NCBI RefSeq assembly: GCF_030936135.1
Contig: NC_082613.1
Location: 1,054,001 to 1,118,000 of the forward strand
Length of the DNA stretch: 64,000 nt
Direction: 5' to 3'
DNA from: Gavia stellata
Taxonomy: Eukaryota; Chordata; Aves; Gaviiformes; Gaviidae
Shown here: piece after piece, positions 21,901-33,600 of the stretch
Layout: each line of letters opens with the position of its first letter
Numbering within the stretch: position 1 is the stretch's first letter
Notes under the pieces: generated by a model
What the model was told of the DNA's origin: nothing
Databases searched by the model: none
The model's input: only the letters and a program-made list of their open reading frames with translations
Position numbers and translations under genes: made by a program

Positions 21901-24900
21901 GGGGCGGCGGGGAGGCTGGAGCTAGACGGACAAGGGCAGAGCAGGCTGCCCGGGGAGGACTGGGGGTGCTCAAGGCAGCTCGGGGATGCTCAGAGCAGCT
22001 TAGGGATGCTCAGGGCAATGCGGGGATGCTCAGAGCAATGCGGGGATGCCCAGGGCAATGCGGGGATGCTCAGGGCAATGCGGGGATGCCCAGGGCAATG
22101 CGGGGATGCTCAGGGCAATGCGGGGATGCCCAGGGCAGCTTGGGGATGCCCAGGGCACCTGCACAGTCTTCTCCCAGGTGACTCCTCTCTTGGTCCCCTT
22201 TGCCTGGCGGGGGGGTTTTGTGGCATGGAGGGCCCCCAGCCCCAGCCCTGTGCGGGCAGCCGTGCCGGGGGGCTGCCTGCCACCCCAGGAGCCGGCAGGA
22301 TTGGCCTGCGGGACAGGCACTGATTGGCCCTGTGGCGCGGTGCTGTTGCTGTGGCTGTGCCCGGGCTGACGGCGGGGCCTGCCGTGTGGCTCGTGCCTCT
22401 GCGCATGGGAATAATTCTCCTTAATCCTTCCGAGAGGCATCGCTGGATGAGGCTGGAGCCTCCCTCTGGGAGCCCCGTCTTGCCTGGCGCGGAGAGCGGA
22501 GCAGGGGGAGGGATGGCCGCCATCCCTCGGGCGGGGAGGCTCTGCACCCCCAGCCACCTGCACGCTGCTGCACAGGACCGCGGCCGAGCCAGCACTGCTC
22601 CTGCGCCCGCGCCGAGGGCACAGAGTCCCAGTGGTGGCTCTGGCTGCACACCCCAGCAAGGCGTGCGTGGGGCAGAGGCACAGCAGCCCGGCCAGGGCAG
22701 AGAGCCCCGAGGAGCACGTGCTGGCACAGGAGCTGAGCCGGGCAAGCCGGGCTGCCTCTCCCATGAGGTGGAGAGCAAAACCTGCGGGAGCCTGAGCGCC
22801 ACAGCCCCCCCCGCCCTGGGACAAGGAGGGGTGTGGGAGCAGGAGGTGGCAGTGCCCCCGGCATCCTGCCTCTCCGGGCTGGGCTGCGCCAGCAGCAAAT
22901 GCCCGGCTGCCATGGTCCGGGCTGCAGCTGCCCGCCGGAGCCCCGCCGCTGCAGCATGGGGACAGGAGACCAGAGCCGGTCCCGGGGGGCAGCTCGGAGG
23001 GTGCCCCAGTGTAGTGCTGGCTGCTGAGCTCCCCCGGAGCCCTGCAGAGCCAGCGCTCGGCCCCAGCTGGGAGCAAGGGCTTCTGCCTGGAGCCAGCCCC
23101 GTGCCGGGGAGGGTGATGCCTGCCACCGGCCTGGAGCACCCGGCACATAAACACCACCCTGGGGATTAGGTCAGCTCTGGTCATTGCTCAGACGCATAAG
23201 TGGATCAGCAGAAGGGAAAGGAGGGGGAGGGAGCTCTGCTGAGCTTGGAACTCGAGTGGGGACCTTTTAATTTAGGGGCTCGTGGGGCCAGGAGCAGCGT
23301 TGGCGCAGGCGTGAGGCTGGCAGCGAGGAGCGCTGGCGCCGGTGGCAGGGTGGCTGGGGACACGCGGTGGCACCCCCAGCCGGCCCCCACGGTCGGCTTG
23401 GATGCCTGAGTGTCCTCAAGTCTGTTTATTTTAAGGGATACAAAGTCCTGGGCTGCTGCAGGGTCACAGGAACGCTCGCCGAGCCTCTCATTAAAGTTTC
23501 CCGCGGGTGCCGGTGGGGGGAGGAGGAGGAGGGTGGGTGGCAGCGGCTGGGCACCATCCAGCCGCCCCGCGCCCGCACACCTTTTGACCTGGTGCCCATG
23601 TGCCGGGAGCCGTCGGTGCGGTGTTGGGGTCATCCCGCAGCCCGACCCCATTGTCCTGCGGCGGCGCAGGCCGGGTGCGGGGACCGCCATCTGCTTGTCG
23701 CTGCCGGCAGCTTCTTTGTTCGCCGCCCGGCGCACGCTCGCGCAGGAAGCGGCTCCCCACGTGCTTCGCCCTTTCCCTCTCGCGGAGGCACCTAATGAAA
23801 TAAAGGATTTACTGCAGCGAGGGGGAGGGAAGGGAAAACGGGCTGAGCAGTTTGAAAATGTCGGGCCTGGCCCTGGGGCCGGGCTCTTTGGCCGGTTGCA
23901 GGCAGGGCTGGGTGCAGGCAGGGCTGGGTGCAGGCAGGGCTGGGTGCAGGCAGGGCCGGGCTCTCTGCCACGGCCGGGCTGTTCTTCGGAGCAGCACAAG
24001 GCAGGAGGTCGACATGGTGGGAGCCATGCACGGGCAGGGGACGGTGCCAAGGACCTGTGGGTGTACGTAACCGAGACCGAGCAGGAGCCGGGCTGTGCTC
24101 TGGGTGTGCGTGGCACCGCTGTGGCGGGGCCCCCGGGCCATGGGCTCTGCCCGTTTGGGTGGTGGGGGAAAGGGGTGCCCGTGCAGCTGCCATGGGGCTG
24201 GCTCTGGGGCAAGTGGAAACAGGGAAGCAGGAGTGTCCACGTAGGGTGTAGGAGCTCACTTGAGCTTTGAGTAGGACAGGAAGGATGTCCGTGCAGCTCC
24301 CACCCCCTCCCCTAGCAGCATGCCGAGGAGCTTTGCCGGGCGGCATGCCCGCTGTCAACAGAGCTCCTAATGCTGCTTCCAGGTGGCACGAACTGAGGGT
24401 TTTCCCACCCAAGTGAGCCTGTCCTCGTGTGCTGTCCCCACGCCCCAGCACTCTGCGGAGCAGCATGTCCCCAGGCTGCTGGTGCTGGAGCTCGTCGCCT
24501 CCTGCCACACCCAGCCCCAAAGGGGTCCGGGAGGACCGCGCCGGGAGGCTAGGGACCCAGTGGGGAGAGGCAATGCCCCTTTCTCCTCCCTGCAATGCAA
24601 ACAGAAACGGAAGAGGACCAAATTCCAAAGTTCTTATTCAAGCCCTGGGCAGAGGCGTGGGGACCGTCACCTGCCGGAGGGACAGGTGGCCTGGGCGCAG
24701 GGTACGGCAGCGTCCGGTGTGCTTTGAGGGATGAGGGAGCAGGGCCGTGCAATGGCCTTGCAGCCACGGGCACTGGTGTCCGTCCCTCCAGCTGCTGCAT
24801 CCCAGGGCCCGAAGCATGGCTGTGCCGGCCCGGCTCCTGGCGGCACCCATGGCGACTGACCGGCCAAGTGAGCCCAGAGCAGCCCCATCCAGGCAGGGGC

Positions 24901-27900
24901 TTCCAAAGCAGTGGCACATCCATGCTGCACGTGCCGGCGGTCCCGCAGGAGGGCTTGGGGGAGGTTGGTGCCGTGGGGGGCAGAGCAGCTTGCCCACCTT
25001 GGGGATGCGGTCGCAGGGCACCATGGGGGTGACCGCGCATCCTTCCTTGCAGATGACTCCTCGTCAGAGAGCTGCAGCGGGAATGGCTCCTCCACCCTGA
25101 ACCCCTCCACCTCCAGCAGCACGCAGGGCGACAGCGCCTTCCCCGAAATGAACGGGAATGGCACCGCGGCCCCCATGGACTTCACCGCCTCCGCCGACGA
25201 CCAGCCCATCAACCTCTGCGACAAGCTCACGCCTGCCCACGTCACCCCTTCCTACCAGTCGGACAGCTGCAGTGCCGACGGGCTGCGCAGCAGGGTCAAG
25301 TACGCGGTGAAGACCACGGCAGAGGTACGGCCCGGGCTGCAGGAGGCTGCTGCTGGGGCTGGGCGAGCCGGGGCGGCCGTGTGTCCCTGGCCAGAGCCGG
25401 GCACGGGGCATGGCACCCTGGGAACAACCGCACATGAGGCGCCCGAGGCCAGGCAGGGGTGCGGCTCCTGCCCCAGCAGCAGGAAAGCGCAGGGCGGGCA
25501 GCAGGGCTGGGAGCCTTTCCCTTGTAGGGAGGGAAGGACGGACGAGCACTGCACTCGCCCGCTGCCGCTGCGGCAGAGCAGCTGTGCCTGGCCGCGCTCC
25601 AGCCTCGGGCCTGCTGCTGCTCAGCAGAAGTCAGCCCAAGCGCCGAGTGAGCAGTTGGCAGAGGGAGGGAGAGAGAGAGGGATGGTTTGGGAGGGCCGGG
25701 GGCATCCCCCACACCCTACTTGTCCCAGAGCCGGGGCTCTGCAGTGGGCTCGTCTCACCCCTGACCGGCTGTGCCGCTGCCACCGTGCAAGGAGGAGCCT
25801 GTTCCCGCTGGGTCCGGGCAGCGTTTCCCGCAGGGTCAGGCAGAGCCATGGCCCGCACCAGCCAGAGCCACGTTGCCTGCGCTTCGGGCCATCGCAGGCT
25901 CCCTGAGGCCACCATGTCCCCCTGCCCCGAGCAGGCAGGAGCTGGCACTCAGGGGAGCCCGGCCGTGGGTTCATCTCCCCGGGTTGCAGGGGCACATCAG
26001 GAAAGGGGCCAGAAGCAGCAAGCCAAGGAGAAAGGGCTGCTTCTTGTGACCCTGGGCAGGGGCGGGCAGGCGAGGGCTGCTCACGGTAACCCCCGTCTCC
26101 TCTCAGTCCCCTCCGTACAGCTCCGGCAGCTACGACTCCATCAAGACAGAAGTCAGCGGCTGCCCTGAGGACCTGACTGTCGGCAGGGCCCCCACGGCCG
26201 ACGAAGATGATGATGACCACGATGACCATGAAGACAACGATAAGATAAATGACTCAGAGGGGATGGACCCGGAGAGGCTAAAGGCATTCAATGTAAGGAG
26301 GGCTCCGCGAGGAGGGCGAGCCCACCCGCCTCCCGTCTCGGTGTTCCCACCGTCTGTCTTCTCCTTTGCAGATGTTTGTGCGCCTTTTCGTGGACGAGAA
26401 CCTGGACCGGATGGTTCCCATCTCCAAGCAGCCCAAGGAGAAGATCCAGGCCATCATCGAGTCCTGCAGCCGGCAGTTCCCCGAGTTCCAGGAGCGGGCG
26501 CGCAAGCGCATCCGCACCTACCTCAAGTCCTGCCGCCGCATGAAGAAGAACGGGATGGAGATGGTGAGCGGCTGCCCCACCGCCCTGCCACTCGCCACCA
26601 CTCCCGGGGCGGCAGGTCCCTGAGCGCCTTCTCTGCTTGTGTCTCTGCAGACCAGGCCCACGCCGCCGCACCTGACCTCGGCCATGGCGGAGAACATCCT
26701 GGCCGCTGCCTGTGAAAGCGAAACGCGGAAAGCAGCCAAGAGGATGCGGCTGGAGATATACCAGACCTCCCAGGTACGGTGCTCGTGGCTGGAGGTGCAT
26801 TTGGGGAAAATAAGAGAAGTTTCTGAGGCATTTGGCAAAGCATTTTTAAAAGCCTTTCTAAAAGTCAGAGGGCTGCAGGACAGGGCCCCGTGGTGCGTCC
26901 TGAGACTCAGGCCAGCGGGGATGGGGACACTGGTTTGTGCTGGTCACGCTGCAGCCGCGGGAGATCAGGACTCCCCACGCCGTCCCTCCCGCCGGCCGCA
27001 GAGGACAGCCAGGCTCCTCACTGGAGTAAGTCTGTGTTTCCCCCATGCAGGACGAACCGATCGCTCTAGACAAGCAGCACTCCAGAGACTCCACAGCCAT
27101 CACCCACTCCTCCTATTCACTGCCAGCTTCATCTTACTCCCAAGACCCAGTCTACATCAATGGAAGCCTGAACTACAGCTACCGTGGCTACGGGTCCCTG
27201 GGGGGCAGCCTGCAGCCGCCTGCCTCCCTCCAGACGGGCAACCACAGTAACGGTAAGCGGCCGCACGCTGCACCGGGGCCGTGGCGGCACGGGGAGCCCA
27301 CCCAGCCATCGCCTCCGCCCCATGCCCGGGCAGCGCGCTGCGGGCTCCCCGGCATCCTGTGCTGTGCGGCTGAGCTGGTTGCTGGGGGCGAGGCAGGGGC
27401 TGCTGCCGCAGCTCACGCCAAGCCCAGTCATTGCTCCCGCTGCCGCGCCGGGCTGCGCCGGAAGCCCCTCTTCTCCTGCAGCTGAGGGAGGCCTCTGCCC
27501 GGCTGCTCAGCTTGCCTCATCATCGGGCGGTTGATTGTTGAACTGAACTGGGAAGGACGGTCTAGGTGGAACTGGTGGAGGGAAGGAGTGTCGCTTAAAA
27601 AAAAAGAGAATCTGTACCAGCTATTAATTATTAACAGGAGCGGGCGCCTATCGCTGCGCTGATCTCATTGCTGGTATGAGCTGTTCCTTCCCCAGCCTGC
27701 GGCTGCCCTCGGGGACGGGGACGGTGTGGCTGGGGGCTCCACGGCAGCACCCGGGGCACAGCCAGGTCCTACCGCAGCTCGGGAGGCAGCGAAGGGCTGG
27801 GGGATGTGTGGGAAAAGCGGACGGGAAAACAGGACCGATGCTGCAGGGCGGGAAGGCAGAAGGAGGGTGCAGGCAAGGCTTGAGGCTCCAGCTGAGTTAG

Positions 27901-30602
27901 GAGCGAGTGAGCAGAGTGGAGTAGCCTCGGGCCGAGCAGGGCACGCGGGGAGGTGCCGTGGTACCTGGTGACTCCCTGGCACTCCGGTGAAAGCTGCGTG
28001 GGATGGGGCAAAGGCTCTCCCCTTGGATAGCAGCCGTCTGGCTTTGTTCTCCCGGCAGCGGTGGCAGGAGGGGCGGGAGCCCACGGCAGTCCTCAGCCGG
28101 TCCTTTGGCAAACTCTGGGCTGCCTTCGCTCGCCCCGGTGCGCTCTGGGCTCCTGCCCTGCCCCTGCCTGCCCCGACGGGAGTGAGGATTTGGAAGGATG
28201 TGATTTCCGGAGCCCTGAGAGATGCCTGTCTGGGATTAACTCTTATCATCCCTTCCTAATGCTTCTTAACCCTGAATAAAGAGCCCGCCCCGGCCTCCAG
28301 CTGCTGAGACCTAATCCTTACAGTCACGGCGGAGGCAGCAATGGTTCCTCCCCGGAGAAGCACAGGCACCCCTGGCCCCCCGTGCTGCCCAGCACCCTCC
28401 TCTCGCCCAGCCCAGCCACGAGCTCTGGCTCCTTGGCAAGAGGCAACGAACTTGCAGAACCATTTCAGAGCAGCCCCAGTGAGGCTGGGCCCCAGGAGGA
28501 GCAGAGGGGCCCTGGGTGTAGCACACAGCAGCAGCACCTTGCTTCTTTCTAATGGAATTTTAAACCTCTGCTTCGCTATTCTTTTTTTTTGCCTTTGCCC
28601 AAGCTCTTTGCCTGTCCTTCAGAGGTAAGAGCGTGCTGCCTTAGCACTGGCAAGGAGTGCTGCAAGGAGCTGCGCCTTCTCCTCCCTCCCCAAGCCGAAA
28701 GCCTGCAGGGGTTTGCTGCCCAGAAGCGTCTTCTCCCTCCATCCCCCACCTAAGGCGATTCTTGCTCAAACCCACATCCCCACTCCCAGCTCCTTCCCCC
28801 TTGGTGAGCCGGGAAACGGGCTCCGTTTACTGCTGCCTTTTCTGTCCAGTGAAATTGCTTTCGCATGAGAGCCTCCTCCTCCTCCTCCTCCTCCTCCTCC
28901 TCCTCCCCTTCGCCGCGCTGATTAGCCTGGCGTGGAAGTCCTCTGCTGGTGCCGCTCCTCCCGCAGCATTTGCTGCTCCAGCATTGCTTTCCTCGGTTGC
29001 TTTCCTCCCTCCCCTGGGCGATGCGTTCCCCTCCCTGCTGCCGGTCACTGGTGGGACCCACTTGGTCTCGGGGGGCTGCTGAGCTCTCCTGTCCTGGTTG
29101 CAAACCGCTGCAGCACCCGGTTCCTGCTCCGTCTTCCTGCGTGTCCCACGGCTGCGTCAGGCCACCCAGCAGGAGCTCAGCCCTCCTGAAGCCTTTCTCC
29201 AGCATCGCCAACTGCTCCATCAGCCTGCAACGCTCCAGCCCACAGCCAGGGGATTAATTAGTTCAGTGTCTTCTCTTTCTCCTCACCCCCAGGCTGCAGC
29301 CTCGCCTGCCTCCTCTCCCTACCTAGTATCACATCTCCAGTACACATCTTTCCTCTTCTCACCATTTGTAGTTGGGTGTGTGGTTCTTGCACCTTGTTTG
29401 GCTTCTCTTAGTCCAACACGAAGCTAAATCCAGTTTTTCCCTTGCCTTTACCTGGCCCTGTCGCTCCTCAAGCTGCATACCAGCTTTCCTGCCAAAGCCT
29501 TCCACGCGCAGCCACCCAAACCGGGCTGCACACGCGTGCACGTGGTTGTGCACACGTATCTGCAGCGAGCCAGAGCAGCGGCTGAGAGTGTTCCCTGGGT
29601 CTTGGAGAACTCGATAATTTTGTCACTTTTTGCAGGTTTAAGATCTGTAGCGACGCGGGGTGGGGGGGAAGTTGTGAGCTGGGGCAGCTGCGTGTCCGGT
29701 TCTGCAGAGGACAGATGCATATACGTTGCCAAAAATCACATGCGCTAGAGATGGAGCAGAGACCGACTTAGGAGAAAAAATTATCCCTGCCCATCAGGCA
29801 GATCATAAATTTTGCAGGCCTTCGTTTCACGCACGGAAACGCACAGCCTAGGAAGACCATTTAGCCCCCCTCACATGTTCTACCCAAGGCTGAGCAGTCA
29901 CCGGGTTGGTGCTCGGGGCGGTGTGCGAGAGCCCGGGCCGGGCAGGTCTCCTCGCCGCACAGCCCAGCCCAGCCCAGCCCTGCGGCGAGGAGGAGACCAG
30001 CACTAAACCAGGGAAATGCCCCGTGCGGGATGTTACTCGCCATATGCAGGGGCAAAACCAGATCCTGGCAGGTGATGTTGATGGGGCGGGTACCCTCAGG
30101 GGCTGGTTTAGCTCCTGGCAGAGCGCGGCCACAGACCTGCCTTCGCAGAGCGGATGGGGCAGGCTGCAGGATGGGATTTTCATCACGTTGACTCCGAAGT
30201 CTCTTTCCTTGTTGTGGCTGTCGTAGAGGCTATGACTTGCCTGCGCTGGCTGCTGCGGCAGCTGCAGCACCGCACTTCGCAGCGACCTTCCTGCCGGTGC
30301 AGAGGTCCAGGAGCAGCGGCTCCCGCTGGGGAGCTCGTGGCGGCAGGACGGACACGGGCAAGGCTGCTCGGCCTGAGCTTCCCTCTCGCTTTTCCTTGGC
30401 AGGTCCGACCGATCTCAGCATGAAAGGTGGGGCCTCCAGCACGGCCCCCTCCAACAGCACCAGCAGGGGAATGCAGGCTGCCCAGCTCAGCCCCACGGAG
30501 ATCAGCGCAGTGCGGCAGCTGATCGCCGGCTACCGAGAGTCGGCGGCGTTTCTGCTCCGATCTGCAGACGAACTGGAAAACCTCATTTTACAGCAGAACT
30601 GA
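12809..30602 (+). CDS. NOL4L: NOL4L, nucleolar protein 4-like (short form, 427 aa, seven coding exons)
   Basis: Coding segments are 12809-12917, 25053-25324, 26107-26292, 26372-26563, 26651-26773, 27051-27252 and 30403-30602; their sum is 1,284 bases, exactly 428 codons including TGA. All introns are GT-AG. The protein aligns throughout with human NOL4L (436 aa in its short form) as I know it: a Ser/Thr-rich N-terminus (1-125), an acidic Asp/Glu/His tract (about 157-185), a very conserved basic helical NOL4 core (about 186-255, with [11 protein letters not shown] and [15 protein letters not shown]), a PTDLSMK motif (363-369) and a conserved C-terminal helix ending [10 protein letters not shown]. 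The family is nuclear and its molecular function is not established; the human gene (formerly C20orf112) is found fused to PAX5 or RUNX1 in leukaemia. The start was chosen at the Met matching the human short form. The reading frame stays open to the exon edge at 12776, so a longer form using exons left of this window is expected. Identity is very secure; the short start is less so. Confidence 0.95.
21962..22161. repeat. 20-bp minisatellite, ten units, in the NOL4L intron
   Basis: Ten consecutive 20-bp units of the form GGGGATGCYCAGGGCAATGC fill exactly 200 bases. The edge units are the most diverged. The inner units alternate between CTC and CCC versions, suggesting a 40-bp higher-order unit. 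The array is intronic. Confidence 0.95.
23897..23960. repeat. 16-bp tandem repeat, four units
   Basis: Four units of TGCAGGCAGGGCTGGG are back to back; the last carries one C for T change. It lies in the same NOL4L intron. Confidence 0.95.
25053..25324 (+). CDS. NOL4L: NOL4L exon, Ser-rich N-terminal region
   Basis: The acceptor is CTTGCAG and the donor GTACGG; the exon is 272 bases and enters in phase 1. It encodes residues 37-127: a Ser/Thr/Asn-rich stretch, then QPINLCDK and [13 protein letters not shown]. It follows a 12.1-kb intron, the longest in the window. Confidence 0.96.
26107..26292 (+). CDS. NOL4L: NOL4L exon, acidic tract
   Basis: The exon is 186 bases, phase 0 at both ends, with acceptor CTCTCAG and donor GTAAGG. 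It encodes residues 128-189. An acidic run of Asp, Glu and His, coded by GAT/GAC-rich repeats near 26200-26250, leads into [10 protein letters not shown]. Confidence 0.97.
26372..26563 (+). CDS. NOL4L: NOL4L exon, conserved NOL4 core
   Basis: The exon is 192 bases, phase 0 at both ends, and is separated from the previous exon by a 79-base intron. It encodes residues 190-253, the most conserved block of the family: [20 protein letters not shown], then the basic helix [17 protein letters not shown]. The lysine and arginine density fits nuclear localisation or nucleic-acid contact, which is an inference. Confidence 0.97.
26651..26773 (+). CDS. NOL4L: NOL4L exon after the core
   Basis: The exon is 123 bases, phase 0, with acceptor CTCTGCAG and donor GTACGG after an 87-base intron. 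It encodes residues 254-294, from [20 protein letters not shown] to [11 protein letters not shown], matching human closely. Confidence 0.97.
27051..27252 (+). CDS. NOL4L: NOL4L exon, Tyr/Ser-rich region
   Basis: The exon is 202 bases with acceptor CCCATGCAG and donor GTAAGC, and it ends in phase 1. It encodes residues 295-361, with the [14 protein letters not shown] and LNYSYRGYG stretches typical of NOL4L. Confidence 0.96.
27253..30402 (+). other. NOL4L: NOL4L last intron (3.1 kb)
   Basis: No exon is recognised. The human protein is continuous across the junction. The intron contains a CCT trinucleotide microsatellite of about 12 units (28872-28907) and an AT-rich island near 27615-27650. 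Confidence 0.85.
28872..28907. repeat. CCT trinucleotide microsatellite, about 12 units
   Basis: An uninterrupted CCT repeat in the last NOL4L intron; on the minus strand it is a GGA purine tract. Confidence 0.95.
30403..30602 (+). CDS. NOL4L: NOL4L terminal coding exon with PxDLSxK motif and C-terminal helix
   Basis: The acceptor is TTCCTTGGCAG at 30402. The exon contributes 200 coding bases and ends with TGA at 30600-30602. It encodes PTDLSMK immediately after the junction, then a Ser/Thr linker shorter than the human one, then the conserved helix [20 protein letters not shown] and the terminus [10 protein letters not shown]. The shorter linker accounts for most of the difference in length from the human protein. 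Confidence 0.97.
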
Positions 30603-33600
30603 CTCCCTGTGTCTGCATCGCTCCTCTGTCGAGAAGACAATTTATACCTGCTAGAAAGAGGCTCCCAGCGGTGTCCTGCTCAGGACCACCATCATCCTCC
30701 CGTGAAGCGGCGGGTACATGTAGTTTTAGAAGGTGGAATCCAAAAGACCTGTTTTCTTTTACACTCCAAGCACCTGGGACTTCAGGCACAAGGACACGTT
30801 TTTGAACCGTACCAACACCCGTGCGTCCAGCCGACCAGAAGCCAGACCTGCGGCTTGGAAGGATGTGGGACTTTCAAGGGCAGAAGGGAGCCTGGGGAGG
30901 TTTGGGGCTGCAGATGTATTTAGAATAACCTTTGTGGACCCAAATGTTAGATTCCCGTCCCCGGATAATTTCCAAGTCTTAGGTGAGCTGAATCACATAT
31001 TTATTGAGAAATGGACCCTCCTCTCCCCTTAGTAATTTATTTTTCTGAAAATGGATTCTTTTGAGTTTGTACAGATTGCCAGTTTTTTTGTCTGTCTGAT
31101 CAGAAGGAATTTATTCCTGTGAAATAACACATTCCATATCACTACACTACTAATTTCTAGGCAGCTCTGCCTGTTTCTCTGGGGAGCCCTTGTCCCACAG
31201 GGAGCAAGTTTGCCATCCAGCCCCAGACTTCGAGGCTGCTCAGCCTCCCATAAGCGTAGGTGGCAGCTGACAACGGCGCAAGCAAGTGTCCTGCTTAGAC
31301 CTTCGTTCTAAGCGGTCCCGTAGCAGCAGTGGGGTCTAAATCTCCTGCAGAGACTCGACAAGCTCAGCAGACCTCCGGCTAGAAGGACGTCTCGCACTCA
31401 TTTAAGTCATTGCAGATAAGAGAAGGAAGGAAGGAAATACCTGAGAAACACTGTCTTGCGGTCACCATCCGTACTCTACCTCACACTCCATTGTGGGCTT
31501 CTTCCAGGACTGGCCGAGCTGGTCCTGGGGGACGGTGAGTGTCGCAGACGCGTGGATCGCGCCGAGGAGGCTGGAACCAACCCGGCAGATCCAGCGGATC
31601 CGCCGGGGTCCTGCTGCTGGGCGGCAGCTCGCCCCCACCCCGCGGCGCCCGGCTGTTCGCCCCAGTCCGTGTGAAACCAACCCTGGGGTAGCAGCGGGAG
31701 AACAGACCGTTTAGGAACCGCACGGGTGTAATAAAGGCTAATGGTGGTCTCTGCCTGAAAAGCGAGCTCGGTGCGGCGAGCCACTCGCTCCTCTGCAGAA
31801 GACAGAGACGGGCAACGCTCAGCAGCAGAACTGACAAAGCCCTCTCCGGGGCCCAGGATCCTGCCCCCTCCCCGCTCACAGTCCTGGAACAAGCCCACAA
31901 TTCCCAAAGTGTGGAAAAACCGTAGTCCGATGACCATTCTGCCCCATTACCGTCCCCGTTCCCCCCCCCCCAATAATGCACTTCGTTTTGCTCAGTGCAA
32001 TACCTACTACCAGTGCTGCTAAACCCAGGGACTTTGCTCAGGCACGGAGGTGCTGAGCCGAGCCAAGCAATGCAACGTGCTCTGGAGCCACGTAGAGCAG
32101 CGGAGACCGGCTGCCGGGGGTCCCAGCTCCTCCTCGCGCCCCCGCGCCGGCGCAGCTCCCCCCGCCCGGGCAGGAGTCCTCGCCACAAGATGCGAAGTCA
32201 CTAAGTGTAAACCCCTGTATGCTGGTTGTAAGGGTAGACACTGTCCCTCTTTGGAGCCAGCTTTTTTCCCTTGTTTTTGGCCACTCTGAGCCCGCGGACA
32301 GGGGCTGCTGCTCCGTGGGGGGCTGACGCCACTGGTGCAGGCTCGAGCTCGGTGGCATCGGCTGGTCCCAGCCAGGAGCGGACCCGGGCAGTTTACTCGA
32401 TAGCCATGATAGCCGATTGTGCTCCCCACACACTGGAAGAGAAGCAAAACCTCTGCCCTGCTCTTAGTCTCAGTTCAGAAAAAGCCACCGGCTCCTGCGT
32501 TCAGGCGTGCCTGGCCCGGCAGCAGAAGGGATTAACCGTTGCATTGACTCTGTGCCCCAAACCGTGAACTTCCCGTAGCATTTGGAGAAAAGGGACCTAA
32601 CTCCTGGCCGTTGGGCGCAGTCAGGGTGTCCGTGCAGAGATGAGGCGGTGGCTTGTTAGACCTGAGCCGATGCTGGGACCGGGAGCATCGCGGCCGCCCC
32701 GAGGCGCGCCTGGGCTGAGCGCCCCGTCCCCCCGTCCCCCCGCCCGCAGCAGGCAGGAGAGCGGGGCTGGGGCCAGCCCGGGACGCCGGCCCCCCCCGAG
32801 CCGGGGTTCAGCCTCACGCTTTCCCCAGCACTTCACAAGCCTGCTTGGTTTGTCCACTGCATCCTCCCATACTTGGAATTTATGTAAATATTTATTTTTG
32901 TGTGAATACCATGAAGTAACAAACCTTTGACAAAATATGTAACCGCAGCCATTTGTGAAAGTCTTAACGTTAAGGAAGGAGAGGCAGAGACAATCGCTGT
33001 CCCGGAATGCTCTCTCTCTGCGATATCCCACCCGCGTCGGTGCCTCCCTCCCCGTCAGAGGCCATCGAGAACATTTAGCCATAAGTTTGCCATCCAGTTT
33101 ACTGAAAAAGAGGTTACCCAGGGGCTTACGGACAGATCACCATCAGCTACAGGTTGTTTAAAGTTTTATTTATACAAGTTTTAGCTGTTGTTACCAGATC
33201 ACCTTTGAACTTGTCTTAGCATGTATTGAAGTTGAGTAGCTCTTACACTTTGTTAAACTGCTGTAGAAGACAGATGAGGCTCATGGTTGCAGAGGAAGGT
33301 ATCCAACAGTTACCCTGGCCTGACAACTGACGTTCATAACTTGCAGCTGAATGGTACAGACTCAGATTTCCAAAGCCCCCGTGACAGCCACATCTGTGAC
33401 AAGTTATGAAACAAATGGGATTGACTACGAATTTCTGTCAGGGATCTTTTTCTTTTCTTTTTTTCTTGGTTTTTTTTTTGGTGAGCCGCAGCTTTGTAGT
33501 TTCTTTGGAGCGAGCTCCACAGACATCTCAGCGCTCTTCAGCTGGTCCATGCTCAGTTGCGGCTCTTCTGTGCTCCGGGACTGTTTCACAGCCACACTCC

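Larger units (their letters stand above)
12918..25052 (+). other. NOL4L: NOL4L 12.1-kb intron
   Basis: The flanking exons join exactly where the human protein is continuous, so no constitutive exon is missing. The intron is GC-rich, which creates many long but meaningless open frames on both strands. It contains a 20-bp minisatellite (21962-22161), a 16-bp repeat (23897-23960) and AT-rich islands near 20375-20405 and 20740-20940 with homeodomain-type ATTA sites, which are possible enhancers. Confidence 0.85.

Noticed and set aside
22030-23184. Minus-strand frame of 384 codons in the NOL4L intron, overlapping the minisatellite
   Set aside because: It is low-complexity and Gly/Ala/Pro/Arg-rich, with no recognisable domain, and part of it is a translation of the tandem repeat.
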